This document shows positions 22,191 through 32,262 of a stretch of DNA of 64,000 nucleotides, in pieces. The notes beneath the pieces are model-generated. The model was not told the DNA's origin. It saw only the letters and a list, made by a program, of their open reading frames with translations, and did no database searches. Location: assembly GCA_002946415.1 (NCBI GenBank), contig NJPS01000035.1, positions 310,001 through 374,000 of the forward strand, read 5' to 3'. Every line of letters begins with the position of its first letter. The stretch's first letter is position 1. The translations under genes were made by a program, and so were the position numbers. This DNA is from Rutstroemia sp. NJR-2017a BVV2 (Eukaryota; Ascomycota; Leotiomycetes; Helotiales; Rutstroemiaceae).

Positions 22191-23505
22191 ATGAGCAACG
22201 AGACGAAGAGCAACGATTCGCAGTCAGCTTTTGAGCCATTAGAGACGCACATCAACACTATAAACGACGAACCTATTGATTTGAGCGTCGACTATACCTC
22301 TCCAGCTCTCGAAAATCTCACCATCCAACCCCCCCAACCGTAAGTCCCTCAACCCTCCACACCTCCATCCCCATTATCACCTCCATACCACACAACACCC
22401 ACTAACCTCCCTCCCCTCCAGCTCCCCCATTCCCACCTCCTTCCCCCTCTTCCCCCACCTCCCCCCCGAACTCCGTCTCCTCATCTGGTCCTACGCCGCC
22501 CACCATACCCCCCGCCTCCTCGAGCTCCGCTGGTCCCACAAACCCTTCCACCAAGGCTTCGAGATCTCTCCCCAATCACGTCGCCCCCCCTCCCTTATGC
22601 ACGCGTGCTCCGAATCCCGCTCCGAAGCTCAGCGTACGTACGAGCTGCGTATGTTCAGCTCCAACTCTAGCTCCAGTGCACCGAAGGACTGCGGGATATG
22701 GTTTAATCCTGCTATCGATATTTTATTCTTCGGGAACTTTACATGTATGGCTACGATTGAGAGGTTCTTTGCGCAAAGACCGGATATTTCGACGGTGGCG
22801 TTTCTGTGTAAAGGGTTGGAGATGGAGAATGCGTGTTGTGGGAAGTTGGCGGATCTGATGCCTGTGGGTGCGAGGGGTATGCATACACATGCTAATGTAC
22901 TGCAAATCCTCCATGGCAGCTCAGAGAAAAAACATCTCGAGCGGGAGATAAATCTTGGGGATGGATTTCCAGGGGCGAGGGGTGTGAGAGATGTTTATTT
23001 TGTGGTGAAGAGCGAATTGATGCCCCTACCTTGGCATGAATACCATGGCGAGAGATATGGAAATGGAAGTGTGACGCTGCGCCCTGCAGTACATGATGGG
23101 ATTACGAATGCGCAGGTTGCGCTTAAGAGGCGGCTGGAGAGGGAGATTAAGCGGATTCGTAACGGGGAGGGAGTTTCCGGGGTGGAGTGTAATAGGTGGG
23201 TTGAGGAGCGCGAGCGGCCGGAGTTTCATTTTGTGTCTGTGGCGCCGGAATGCAAACCTGGGCGGAAGAATACTGCGGTGAAGGTTCCAGTTCAGGTTGT
23301 GAGGAGATTGGATAGAGATAGGCAGTGGTTGGGGAGGAGAACGGGTGTGGAAGTTGTTATGGGCAGAAATATAGATCAGAAGCGGAAATGGGCGGAGGTT
23401 GGGCTGTATAATGGGACTGTGGATGAATTGGAAGAGGCGAAGAAATTTATTTTAAGATATGTAGCAGGTGATGAATTGAGCGAGCTGGGAATAAATCATG
23501 AGTAG
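22191..23505 (+). CDS. 2EXR-domain protein
   Basis: Exon 1 (22191-22339) and exon 2 (22422-23505) flank an 82-bp intron with a GTAAGT donor, an ACTAACC branch and a CAG acceptor. The product is about 410 residues. The junction leads into FPLFPHLPPELRLLIWSYAA, the signature of the 2EXR domain, which is found in large families of fungal proteins of unknown biochemical role. It is followed by a LRWSHKPFHQGFEISPQSR segment and HACSESRSEAQRTYEL, the conserved second part (residues about 65-150). The C-terminal half is charged and helical. The first 50 residues are acidic and disordered. There is no signal peptide; a nuclear or cytosolic location is likely. Such genes are often lineage-expanded; no partner is suggested by the neighbours. 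Confidence 0.85.
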
Positions 23506-24086
23506 TCTCTGTGCAGCAGAGACAGATCGGACTTGGAGAAGTTGCAACTGCAATGGACGTCCACTAGATACGGAAAAACCAACAGCCAATGCAATAAATG
23601 TAATAACTCTGCTATGAGATACCTTATGACAAGCATCTCCCTGCTGAAACCACGTTAAAGAAATCGTAGAGCACTTGGCGATAGATATATATGACTCTTC
23701 GTGACAAACTGACACGAGTTGCTTCCCGTCCGACTCTGGTATACCACGTGCTATCTAGTTCTTTTAGAAGCGAGCTTAACTTTATATTACTACAATTCAT
23801 GATGTCGTCCACTGAGAAGAATATGGATATTAGTATGAATACCTTCGAAGTTGGTAGTTATGTGAATAAATTAGTGTAGTAGATCAGGTGCATTTACTGT
23901 TAGATGAAGGAGTTCGTATCTTATATTGCACCCCAAAATGACCATGATTTGCCGTACAATTCTATTTTGCATTAAGAGGACATGGCATGATCTCTGTCTA
24001 TTCATATATACGTCTGTAACTGTGTCGTGATATTATTCCAACGCCCTTCTACAGTAATGGCAACCCCCCCCCCCCCCCCCAAACAA
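23506..24086. other. Intergenic between convergent genes
   Basis: This is the 3'-3' spacer between the 2EXR and GH16 genes. No gene is supported. It contains the homopolymer C tract next to the GH16 stop codon. Confidence 0.6.
24064..24080 (+). repeat. Poly-C tract (17 C)
   Basis: An uninterrupted run of C lies seven bases beyond the minus-strand GH16 stop codon, that is, poly-G in that gene's 3' UTR. Confidence 0.95.
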
Positions 24087-25364
24087 TTACAACCACCCAA
24101 AGCCTACCAACCCTATTATCAGAACCGGCAGCCATCCCATAGCTCCCGTACCCTCTTTCCACCCCAACACGCCCATCCCCGTATTATTATATAGCAGCGC
24201 CGGTGTACCCGTCTCATTGACTTTCTCATCCAAACTACAGACAACCTCACACCCTTTACTCTTCCTCTTCTCCAATCCTCTCCTCTCCACCCATCCTGTC
24301 CTATCCTCTAACCATTCCCCATCCACACCCCTCTTGCTCTTCCCTCCATAATCCCCACTAACATTAAAAGCAACTTCTATCCACTGTATACTCAACATCG
24401 CCCGATCAAACTCCTCCATTTCTCCCGTCCAACTTCCTCCATCTCCCCACATGTTTATAATCAATCCCGCCGGATCCTTCGGCGTTTGATAGCTAATATT
24501 CGCAACGCTAATCCCATTGACGTACCAGCTCGTCATCTTCGGCATCCAATCCATTCGGTATATATTCCATTCACTCCAGTCTAAATCCTGCGTTCCGTTG
24601 ACCGTGGCTGTGGTTTCGACGTCCCCGTGTTTGTTCACGGATGGTTGATTGGTGTATTGGACTCTGTTTCGAGGCCCGGATGTGAGAATCTCAATATCGG
24701 CTTCTTGTACGGGGGAAGAGGAGAGATAGGTGAAGAGGCCGGCGCAAGCTCCAGCAGAACCGGTTACTCGCGCGAGGAAGCGTGCGGAGAGGTGGTGGAA
24801 GTTTTGCTCAGTGCTGTCGAATTCGGCCGCGGATTGGAAGTCTGCGAGTCGCGCAGTACGGAGGGTGAGGTAGGTGGAGTAGGAGGAGTCGTTGTCTGTG
24901 GAGGTTTCTGCCAGAGCTAGTTAGTGCTCTGCCCAGAGAAATGCTCACAGATTATGATGATATGATGGAAACGAGAGTTCACAAATGTAGAGAGCCTAGA
25001 ACTTACCAATATAAACATTATTCGGCGAATTAACCATCAACACTGTAGCATCACTATCAGCCCTACTATCCTCGTTCGTCCAGTTCTGTATGGTCCAATC
25101 GCTGGTCCACGCATCTCCTGTGAAGAAATCGGATGTAGCGCCGGCCAGACTGCTGTTTGTAGCGCCGGTTATCAAATCTGGGACATCACCTCCACTCGCA
25201 ACGTTGCGGAAGTCGTGGAAGCGGTGCGAGGTAAAGTAGCCAGAGGAGTGGCCGTTTGTGCGGAAACAGGTACATTCTCCGCCATTATCCTTTTGTGCAT
25301 AGGTGGTGGTAAGAAGGGTGAGGAGGAGGAGGGAGGGAGGCAGCCTGAGTATCGTGAGAGACAT
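24087..25364 (-). CDS. GPI-anchored GH16 glucanase/transglycosylase-like protein
   Basis: Exon 1 (25364-25007) and exon 2 (24907-24087) flank a GTAAGT..CAG intron; the product is about 392 residues. A signal peptide (about 1-23, LRLPPSLLLLTLLTTTYAQ) is followed by a cysteine-containing N-terminus (GGECTCFRTNGHSSGYFTSH) and the beta-jelly-roll. The catalytic strand EADIEIL gives the two GH16 glutamates of the ExDxE motif, about residue 200. Further support comes from DWSEWNIYRMDW, WYVNGISVANI and INMWGDGGSWTG. The C-terminus ends in a small-residue site and a hydrophobic tail (WLPVLIIGLVGFGWL), consistent with GPI anchoring at plasma membrane or wall. Fungal GH16 enzymes cut or graft beta-1,3/1,4-glucans; the exact substrate cannot be read from sequence. 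Confidence 0.88.
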
Positions 25365-26686
25365 GACGAAGTTGGTGAGAGTCTTGAATGTTGGAGTGCT
25401 CGTTGTCGAGGAATAGCTCTGATATATCGATGTGGCAGATGAATAGAACAGCCTCAATCTATTTTAAGCCCGGTGTAACACGGTGAATATTCACCTCGAT
25501 GATTTCATCCAAATGATTCGGAGAATGAGACCAAGTGCAGAAGCAATAAACAGACAGAGAAGTTGGTAATAAATATAGGCAATAATTCCGAATCAAGAAA
25601 CATTCACAACATACTTACGACAGCGAGCAGGTTGCGACCAGGCGATGACCTTTTCTCTATTAACTGCCTTTGTGAAGTATGAGGATGAGGAAAAGACAGC
25701 AAGAAATCGGAATGAAATGAAATGAAATGAGATGAAGATATCATAAAGAGAGGATGTATTAAAAAGAGGGGATTCTTCCCGTCTCTTCCACACTGTTTTG
25801 GCCTACCGGTGCAGTTTCTCGTATTCGACGTTTAGTGTCCATGTTTTTCGATTGCTGCGACGCTACAAAGTTACTTGTATTTCTTTTGCGGGTCAGGGCG
25901 CGTGTTTTAGTGTCGGGGCCGTGCAAGCGGCTTGGACGCAGGGGGTGACTTTGGCTGACTAATTAGAGCAGATCTAAGGTTAGATTGCCTTTCTGATTGG
26001 AAAACAGACATCACCAACTTTATATCAACACAACGACAACTGCTGCATGCGAGACGACGTGTATGAGTTGTATAGCTTCAATTGTTGTTAGAGTTGTTAT
26101 TAACACCTCTTTACACCGCCAATCTTCCAATTGGCCGGCTCATGCCCACCCATCCCATTCCAGAACCGCATGCGAAAGCTAGGTCCATCATCGGCCGAGA
26201 TGGATTGCGGTAATGCACGACATCCGAGCGGCATCCTTCTAAGCTCTACAAACCCACCCTGCCAAGCACCGAAGCTAGAAAGGATTTGACTTGATTCTCA
26301 GATTTGGGTTAGATACAAGCTGCTGCGAGATTACGGCATGTTTATTGAGACTTCGAGTTTGTGCGAGCTGGATAGTGATTGTTGGCATATTAGAACCGGC
26401 GTTGGGACGTCACCAGGCTTCAAAGTTGGTCTGGTCTGTTGGTGGTCTGCATTATTTTGCGTGCACAACCTACTCAGGGGTTGAAAGGCACAGTGCATCA
26501 TTGGATGGATGTAACGCAGAAAATAGGCCATTCGACGTTGATTGTCTGACATAGAACTTGGAAGATACATCTTGGATATGGACTAACACTTTCTTGATGA
26601 ACAGACTGTTTATAACGCTTGTCTAACGATCATACAGGAACATTCAAGACAGAAACTAAATTGCCAAACTACAGCTTCTCGCAATT
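25365..26686. other. Intergenic
   Basis: No supported gene. The first 100 bp form the GH16 promoter and leader. Short open frames at about 25593-25793 and 26291-26554 show no domain and overlap others on the opposite strand. Confidence 0.5.
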
Positions 26687-27606
26687 TCAACCTCCAAAGA
26701 AACTTCCTACCGTTTCCCATCCTTGATCCCAAACTTGTCTCTGCCCATCGTTGTTGAGATTGGCTCCCGATGCTAAGAATTCAACACCTTCTAGAATCTC
26801 AACTTTTACTCCTTGTCCCATATTTCGAAGGCTTGCGGTATCTTCGTTCTGAGAAATGAGAATCATAGCAGGTATACGACTGCTGTTATCGTCCTCCCCG
26901 CTGTTATCCATTCCACGAGGATGTGCAATAGCTACGGCATGAAATGGTGTATTGCGGAGTTTGCAAGCTTGCAACGCGATCTTCAGGATTTGACAAGTGG
27001 ATTAGTGTCTACATGCGAGCCAGGGAGATTGCAAAACTTACGGTCGCACTACGACATAAACCAAGGAGATTCCATGATTGAATACATGTGAACTCTGCTT
27101 TAGTGACTCTACAACACCCACCAGCTTCTGAAGATTTAATATCAATGCCATAGGTGTATCGCCTGTATCCAAATTTATCTCGTCCTGTCGAGGTGGCACT
27201 GGGGAAACATGTCTATAAATGTCAATTATGATTCCAGTGTGGGAAGATCCAACGCACCTGTCCACCATCACAATCGCGCTTTCTAGGGTTAGCAGCCCCA
27301 GCACAACGACGCGGTAGCCTGCACCAAAGTGAGTCAGTGTATCAGCAGCGTTGAGATTTAAAGAAGTATGGCCGAGATTATCATGTAGCATCAGGATTGC
27401 TGAAGTAGCATTCGAAGGTCCCGTATTATCTTCAGCTCGTTAGTACGAGCTGACCTTGAAATCCGGTGGATATTCTACATATATGCAATCCGCCGAGTGA
27501 CATAAACCGATCTTCATGATTATCTTCACCTTGTGTAGCAAGAGTTCTACGAAGATTAGCATCTGGCAATGTCGCAGAAACGCTTCTTGACGTGTTTCCA
27601 AGTTCC
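26687..27606 (-). CDS. Dienelactone-hydrolase-like protein, degenerate or mis-spliced; 5' end unresolved
   Basis: Three coding blocks can be joined: about 27606-27530, 27429-27053 and 26980-26687. The first intron has a GTGAAG donor, a CTAAC branch and an AAG acceptor and joins LATQ to DNTGPSNATSAILMLHDN. The middle block reads LGHTSLNLNAADTLTHFGAG then YRVVVLGLLTLE, the N-terminal strand/helix pattern of alpha/beta-hydrolases of the dienelactone hydrolase type. The last block has FHAVAIAHPRG and IPAMILISQNEDT, resembling the acid-bearing strand. Two things are odd. The second junction needs a weak GTAGTG donor, because the better GTAAGT 11 bases downstream breaks the frame. And no G-x-C/S-x-G nucleophile elbow is visible between the blocks. 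It may be a catalytically dead paralogue or pseudogene. The start codon was not found with confidence. Confidence 0.45.
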
Positions 27607-27829
27607 AGAATATGTTTCAGGGTTCTTATAGGTCACATATTTTACAATGTATAGCCAATTTCTTTCTCTGATTTTGTTCGCTGGTGCGTCTGGCTGAACG
27701 ATTGTTATGTCCAACGAGTACTGTATATGAGAGCTCATAGTCTAATACACTCACTTATTAAGGTCATTATTGATGCTTTTGACTATAATGCTTGCAAAAA
27801 ACTCTCTATAAGCGCTTAGCACGAAAGAT

Positions 27830-28834
27830 TCAATCCTCCTCAATCTCGAAAGTAATAACATACTTTTTCCCACCCCTCTTTCCCACCTCTGGATAAATAT
27901 CTACAGCACCTTCCAGATCGACCGCAGTAAATGATTCTTCTAAAGGCGCTTGAATGCTTCCTTTCTCGAACATTTCTGTTAAGTTCGTCATGATTCTCTT
28001 TACTTCGATCAAATCGAGATTCCAGCTATTTACCCCACTTATACTTTGATCCATCTCCAGGATCTTCCCAACATCGACTTTCACTTCTGGTACAGCATCA
28101 CTCATGTCTGAAATAAATATATATCTTCCCCCCTTCCCCAAAATCTCAAGTCCTCTCTCCATCAACGCCGCCGACCCCGCACAGTCAAAAATCACATCCG
28201 GTCGCTTACCCCCATTTATGTCCAAAACAGACGCAAGTTCCTCATCGAGACTTATATTCACGTCCACCCCATCTCTTCGCGATGCCCGGATAACTCTACA
28301 CCCCTTAGCAGCTGCAATTTCTCCCGCAGCATTCCCCACGAAACCCGTCGCCCCGAAAATTAGAACCACTTCCCCGGCACAAAGTCGTGCACGCTCACAC
28401 ATCACATACGCCGTACAGAAAGGCACCCCCACAGCACCTGCCTGTATCCAACTTAAATTTTCCGGCTTCCTCACCAAACAATCCTCAGGCATAACCACAT
28501 ACCCTGCATGTGTCCCCGCCCGCTGCAAACTCAACTCCCTGCCCGAACTTCCGTACACCGCATTCCCAACCAAGTCTGGCTGCGTCTCGTGATGCACAAT
28601 AACCCCCGCATAGTCTCGCCCGGGAATCATCGGCTTCAGACCCCCGGGGTGGTCGTGCAGGGCGTTGAAGTAGTCGGAGGAGTGGATGCCGGCGGCGTGG
28701 ACGCGGATCACGGCGCGGGGGACGGAGAGGGAGGAGAGCAGGACGTAGAGGTACTCGATGGAGAGGTCAAGTTGGAGGGTTTGGTGGATGGTGGGGCAGG
28801 AGAGGAGGGCCGGGATGTGCGAGGGGATGTGCAT
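27830..28834 (-). CDS. MDR-superfamily (quinone oxidoreductase-like) reductase
   Basis: This is an intronless frame of 334 residues from ATG 28834. After a short variable N-terminus it shows the medium-chain dehydrogenase/reductase plan. The GroES-like part reads VIRVHAAGIHSSDYF and PMIPGRDYAGVI, with AGAVGVPFCTAYV at the domain boundary. The Rossmann part is GEVVLIFGATGFVGNAAG with strand RVIRASRRDG, then PDVIFDCAGS and LGKGGRYIFI. No cysteine pattern for zinc is seen, which fits the zinc-free NADPH quinone reductase/enoyl reductase branch. The N-terminus is unusual: the frame runs open upstream without ATG, so the true start may lie in another exon. Its first 30 codons have a diverged copy at about 30063-30160. 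It neighbours OMT, P450 and SDR genes on the same strand. Confidence 0.82.
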   Translation of the reverse strand: MHIPSHIPALLSCPTIHQTLQLDLSIEYLYVLLSSLSVPRAVIRVHAAGIHSSDYFNALHDHPGGLKPMIPGRDYAGVIVHHETQPDLVGNAVYGSSGRELSLQRAGTHAGYVVMPEDCLVRKPENLSWIQAGAVGVPFCTAYVMCERARLCAGEVVLIFGATGFVGNAAGEIAAAKGCRVIRASRRDGVDVNISLDEELASVLDINGGKRPDVIFDCAGSAALMERGLEILGKGGRYIFISDMSDAVPEVKVDVGKILEMDQSISGVNSWNLDLIEVKRIMTNLTEMFEKGSIQAPLEESFTAVDLEGAVDIYPEVGKRGGKKYVITFEIEED

Positions 28835-29382
28835 GGTGGGGATGGGGGGGGGGGTGACGGTGCTAAGGAGTTGGATTTGTGAGATGGATATGGATGGGAT
28901 GCGGAAAATTGTGCAGATTGATTGCGTCAGCTGGATAAGTACTCGTGGTGAGTATTGATGCGGAGATAAGTTGAGTTGTAGTTGTGATTTTACGTACGTG
29001 AGGTATTACGGATGCCCATTAAGGCGACTGTGGTGAGATTACAGTATCAAATGCGGGGCACGCAGGGCTACAAGGTACCCTAGAACCCATTCTTAGGCGC
29101 ATTGTTACCCTTTCTTGATTAGTTGTTGGATTTGTTGTCTATATACGCGCTGTCTACTTGCATTTGGGAACCCTTTCTTCTCTGCTTTTACATTTTTAGT
29201 CTTTTCCCGTTTTACATTTGGGAGCCTTTTCCGGGTTTTTCCCTCTCATACTTGCGTGTCTTTCCCCCTCTATATTTGCGAGTCCTTTCCACTTCAGCGA
29301 CGCTTAGTTGCAACCTGCGGCCGATTGTGACATTTTGGCCACTTAGCCATGCGAATCACACCCATATGCCAGCACCTTTCCT
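28835..29382. other. Intergenic; left flank of the Rep element
   Basis: No gene is supported. About 29150-29300 holds several degenerate copies of a ~20-35 bp unit of the type TACATTTGGGAGCCTTTTCC. The left boundary of the Rep-bearing insert is probably somewhere in this stretch but is not marked by an obvious terminal repeat. Confidence 0.5.
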
Positions 29383-29469
29383 AAGAGAGCGATGTTATGA
29401 CAAGAAAGCGATGTTATGACAAGAGACCGATGTTATGACAAGAGAGCGATGTTAGGCTAAGTAAGCGAG
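29383..29469 (+). repeat. Iteron array: four 19-bp direct repeats plus a partial copy
   Basis: AAGAGAGCGATGTTATGAC repeats head to tail at 29383-29401, 29402-29420, 29421-29439 and 29440-29458, with one or a few substitutions, followed by a partial unit AAGTAAGCGAG. The array ends 12 bp before the first ATG of the Rep frame. CTTAGCC at 29342-29348 and GGCTAAG at 29455-29461 form an inverted pair around it. In CRESS-DNA replicons short direct repeats beside rep serve as Rep-binding iterons at the origin; that role here is inference. I did not find a clear TAATATTAC-type nick site. Confidence 0.8.
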
Positions 29470-29540
29470 ACGCGCTAGACATGTCGTATTTATACCTGCT
29501 CACTTTCACATTCTTTTTCATGATGTGTTTACATGTAACT

Positions 29541-30062
29541 ATGGCGGTACGCAAGATTAAGAGCAAGAAGGGTGCTGACCGTTTGAAGGCCAAAGTTGTG
29601 GAAAACTTGTCGGTCAATGAAGTTGATTTTGAGGAGTCAACATTTAGTTTGGGAGGTACGTTGGCTTTTGTCACTTGGTCGCGGAGTACCTATGTGGAGG
29701 ATGAAATACAGTTGTTTGAGGAACATTTGAAGGCAAAGCTGCCTGTTGACACGCAGTATTACGGGGCTTTTGAGTTGTATGAAGATGGATCGCCACATTA
29801 TCATGTGTTTATTGAGCTGCCGAGCCGAGTCAATTGGGCGGATGCTAGGAGCAGGTTTATGTTACGCGATGGCGACACCAATGCTATTAATATTCAGCGG
29901 TTGAGAAAGGGCCTGTCTCCCAGGGCATTTCGGGCTCGTGCTTATGATTACATTGAGAAGGATATTGCGGACGGAGTTGAGAAGCCCAAGGACTGGATAT
30001 TTGGAAAGAAGCCGCTGAATAAGAGTGCTGTTGCTGCGAGAAAGAGACAGGGGAAGGTGTAG
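29541..30062 (+). CDS. rep: CRESS-DNA virus-like Rep, HUH endonuclease domain only
   Basis: This is an intronless frame of about 173 residues from ATG 29541 (MAVRKIKSKK). The frame is open from an earlier ATG at 29481 that would add a hydrophobic 20-residue leader. Rolling-circle motifs appear in the usual order. Motif I is in LAFVTWSRS (about residues 42-50). Motif II is the HUH pair in SPHYHVFIEL (about 84-93). Motif III, with the catalytic tyrosine and following lysine, is YDYIEKD (about 136-142). Spacing matches geminivirus/genomovirus-type Rep catalytic domains, which nick and join single-stranded DNA at the origin. The SF3 helicase domain (Walker A/B) that follows in full viral Reps is absent; the frame ends in a basic tail. 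It could be an endogenized viral fragment or a domesticated or plasmid-like Rep. The intact frame with adjacent iterons argues against simple decay. Confidence 0.85.
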   Translation: MAVRKIKSKKGADRLKAKVVENLSVNEVDFEESTFSLGGTLAFVTWSRSTYVEDEIQLFEEHLKAKLPVDTQYYGAFELYEDGSPHYHVFIELPSRVNWADARSRFMLRDGDTNAINIQRLRKGLSPRAFRARAYDYIEKDIADGVEKPKDWIFGKKPLNKSAVAARKRQGKV

Positions 30063-30262
30063 AGGTTGAGTTGGAGTTGCAGGATACGGTGGATGGTAGG
30101 GCAGGAGAGGAGGGCGGGAGAGGATGGTGGGGATGCGGGAGGGGATTTCGGGGAATAGGAGTATGGAATTGAGGGGAGAGGGGGAGAATGGAGAGAACTG
30201 CTGAGGCTGGGGGGCATGGGGAGGATTGTTGTTGATATAGTCATGGTGTGTCTATTATGGTG
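30063..30262 (-). pseudogene. Truncated second copy of the MDR reductase N-terminus
   Basis: The minus strand reads PALLSCPTIHRILQLQLN, closely matching PALLSCPTIHQTLQLDLS at the start of the MDR gene at 27830-28834. On the plus strand, GGTGGATGGTRGGGCAGGAG is shared. Similarity stops exactly at the Rep stop codon, where the minus frame becomes the antisense of rep. The simplest reading is a tandem MDR paralogue cut by insertion or replacement by the Rep-bearing DNA. Confidence 0.6.
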
Positions 30263-30398
30263 TAAAAAACATACGTGGCAAGTCATCAGAAGTTCAATTC
30301 TAATACTTGCTTCTGCAGAGCTCAGTACACAAAATATAATCCACACCACGGTCCCCTCCCCTCTCGTCATCCCACTAATCTCTCCCCCTCCCCAAACT

Positions 30399-31817
30399 CT
30401 ACAACCCCGCCACAATAACACTCAACCTAAAAGCCCACGTATACGTCACCACCCTCCTAACCCTCAACCCCACCCCCTCCAGCAGCTCCCCCCACTGCTT
30501 TTCCGTCCTCTCCATCGACCCAAAAGCAGCCAGCATAGTCAAATCCGTCTGCGTAGCAAACCAATCCACGCCCTCGTTCGGGAGCACCATTTCATCGAGC
30601 AAGATCAGGGATTCTGAATCCATGGCTTGCATTATGTTCTTCAATATCAATCTCGCTTTGTCGTCGGCGTGGTCGTGGAGAATGGCGCGGAGATAGTATA
30701 TTTTGGCGCCTGGGGGGAGATGATTAGCTATGTAGTACTTTGGGGGAAAGATCGGTCTCGCTAACTAACCTTTGATGATCTGAGGCGTGTAGAAATCGTG
30801 AACGATGGCTTCTACACCCTCTGGTAAGCCTTGTGAGATAGCATGCTCGATTTCTCCAGGCAGATCCTGGAAGATAACCCGACCCTTGATATTAGGGAAT
30901 CGTCTCCGGAACTCAATACACTGCTGCCCCGACGCTCCCCCAATGTCAACAAATACGGGCTTCTCCGCAGGCCAGTTGCCACACTCTTCCTCGATAGGGA
31001 AGAAATTAAAGCAGTTGGGTGTGCTGGACCGCTGAGCCAGCATAAACCGGTTAAACTGCGCTGTCTCTTTCGGACGGCTTTGGAACCAGGTCCACAGCGG
31101 GAGGTCCGTGTTCCAAGCTTTTTGGAACGCAGCTTTGTGTGTTTCCGTTGGACTTTGGTAATTGGCAGCCGCAAGGAAGTCCGGGAGCGCTTGGTAGGCG
31201 GGGCCGAGGACGTCGAAGCTACGGGGTGGCGGTTAGTTGTGGGTGATGATGGAGATGGGGCAGAGGAGGGGGGTGGGGAAGGAGGAGAGAAGACGTACTT
31301 GTGGTATATCCCGGCTTGGGATTCTGGCGAAAGGAGGTTGTTCGATGTAGTGCTGGAGGTGAATTCGTTTGTGCCGGTTTCTTTGATGATTCCTAATGAA
31401 GAGAGCATACGCAGGATTCGTCCTGTGCAAAACCGCCATCAGAATTCTTCTTCCCTTGAGTCTTGACATACACTCAAAATTATACTCACCCAATAATTTT
31501 TCTTCAGCGCCTATCTTGGACGAAAGTTCATCTACATGAAGAGGAGAAGAACTCCCGCCAAGTATATCGAAAAGCTTCAGGTCCAGCGCAACTCGGACGA
31601 TAGATAGCACTAGATGCTTTATTTATGAATCATTAGAATTCGCGATATGATGAGAGGGGCAGCCCACCAGATGTATGACTCTTTGCATAGTATCTTCGGG
31701 GTTTTCAATCGAGTACTGGAGATCTCTTAGAGCGTTCATAATTTCCTTGCGGCCGGCTTCATCTGCCATAGCGGCTGATTTCTGTATCTCGGTGGTGAGC
31801 TTCTGGATTGCTTCCAT
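30399..31817 (-). CDS. SAM-dependent O-methyltransferase
   Basis: Five exons (31817-31668, 31616-31490, 31422-31299, 31218-30770, 30709-30399) keep frame through four introns with GTGGGC, GTGAGT, GTACGT and GTTAGT donors, giving about 386 residues. The N-terminal half has the dimerisation/winged-helix region (VRVALDLKLFDILGG, LGRILRMLSSLGIIKE). The SAM-binding motif is VFVDIGGASGQQCIEF, followed by VIFQDLPGEIEHA and the conserved KIYYLRAILHDHADDKA, whose HD contains the catalytic-base histidine of this family. LILLDEMVLPNEG is the last core strand. Fungal members methylate phenolic hydroxyls of secondary metabolites. Its neighbours on the same strand are an MDR reductase, a P450 and an SDR, so a tailoring role is plausible; the substrate is unknown. 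Confidence 0.88.
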
Positions 31818-32262
31818 TTTGCGAATGTCTTTCGTCGAATGATGGATTTAACAAAACTCTGAAGGGAAAGAAAATGCGCAGTTTGGTGTGCTTCAACTTG
31901 GTTCAAAGTTTTGTCTAGATGGTTATACGGCACTTGCGTTAGGTCCCAGACTGCAGGCGTGCGGCGTGAACTGTGCTGTGAGTTGTGCGTTGTGAGTTGT
32001 GCGGCGTAAGTTATGCGGTGTTGGATCATGTTGTTGGTGAAGTGAACGATTCAAAATACTCCGGGTAAAAAGTACGCCGAAAATAGCTTCGGAGTTTACT
32101 CCTAAGTTCATGTTCACAGATGATGACTTTAAAGGCCATTTCTCAGTCTGTATTCATAGCTATATTACCTCACCTGGATGCTTTTCAATCTTTCGTTCCT
32201 CCTTTCTCTCCACACACCTCGCAACCACTCTCTCAGTCATTTCACAACCCCTCTTACTCTAA
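31818..32262. other. Intergenic; OMT promoter
   Basis: This spacer separates the OMT start from the P450 stop. It includes a degenerate GTGAGTTGTGCG-type tandem repeat at about 31955-32026. No gene is visible. Confidence 0.6.

Noticed and set aside
28104..28592. 162-codon plus frame
   Set aside because: Antisense shadow of the MDR reductase gene.
29481..29540. Upstream ATG adding a 20-residue hydrophobic leader to Rep
   Set aside because: Rep proteins act on DNA in the nucleus and the basic MAVRKIKSKK start at 29541 is more natural; kept only as an alternative start.
30843..31466. 207-codon plus frame
   Set aside because: Antisense of the multi-exon O-methyltransferase, which has clear motifs and splice sites.
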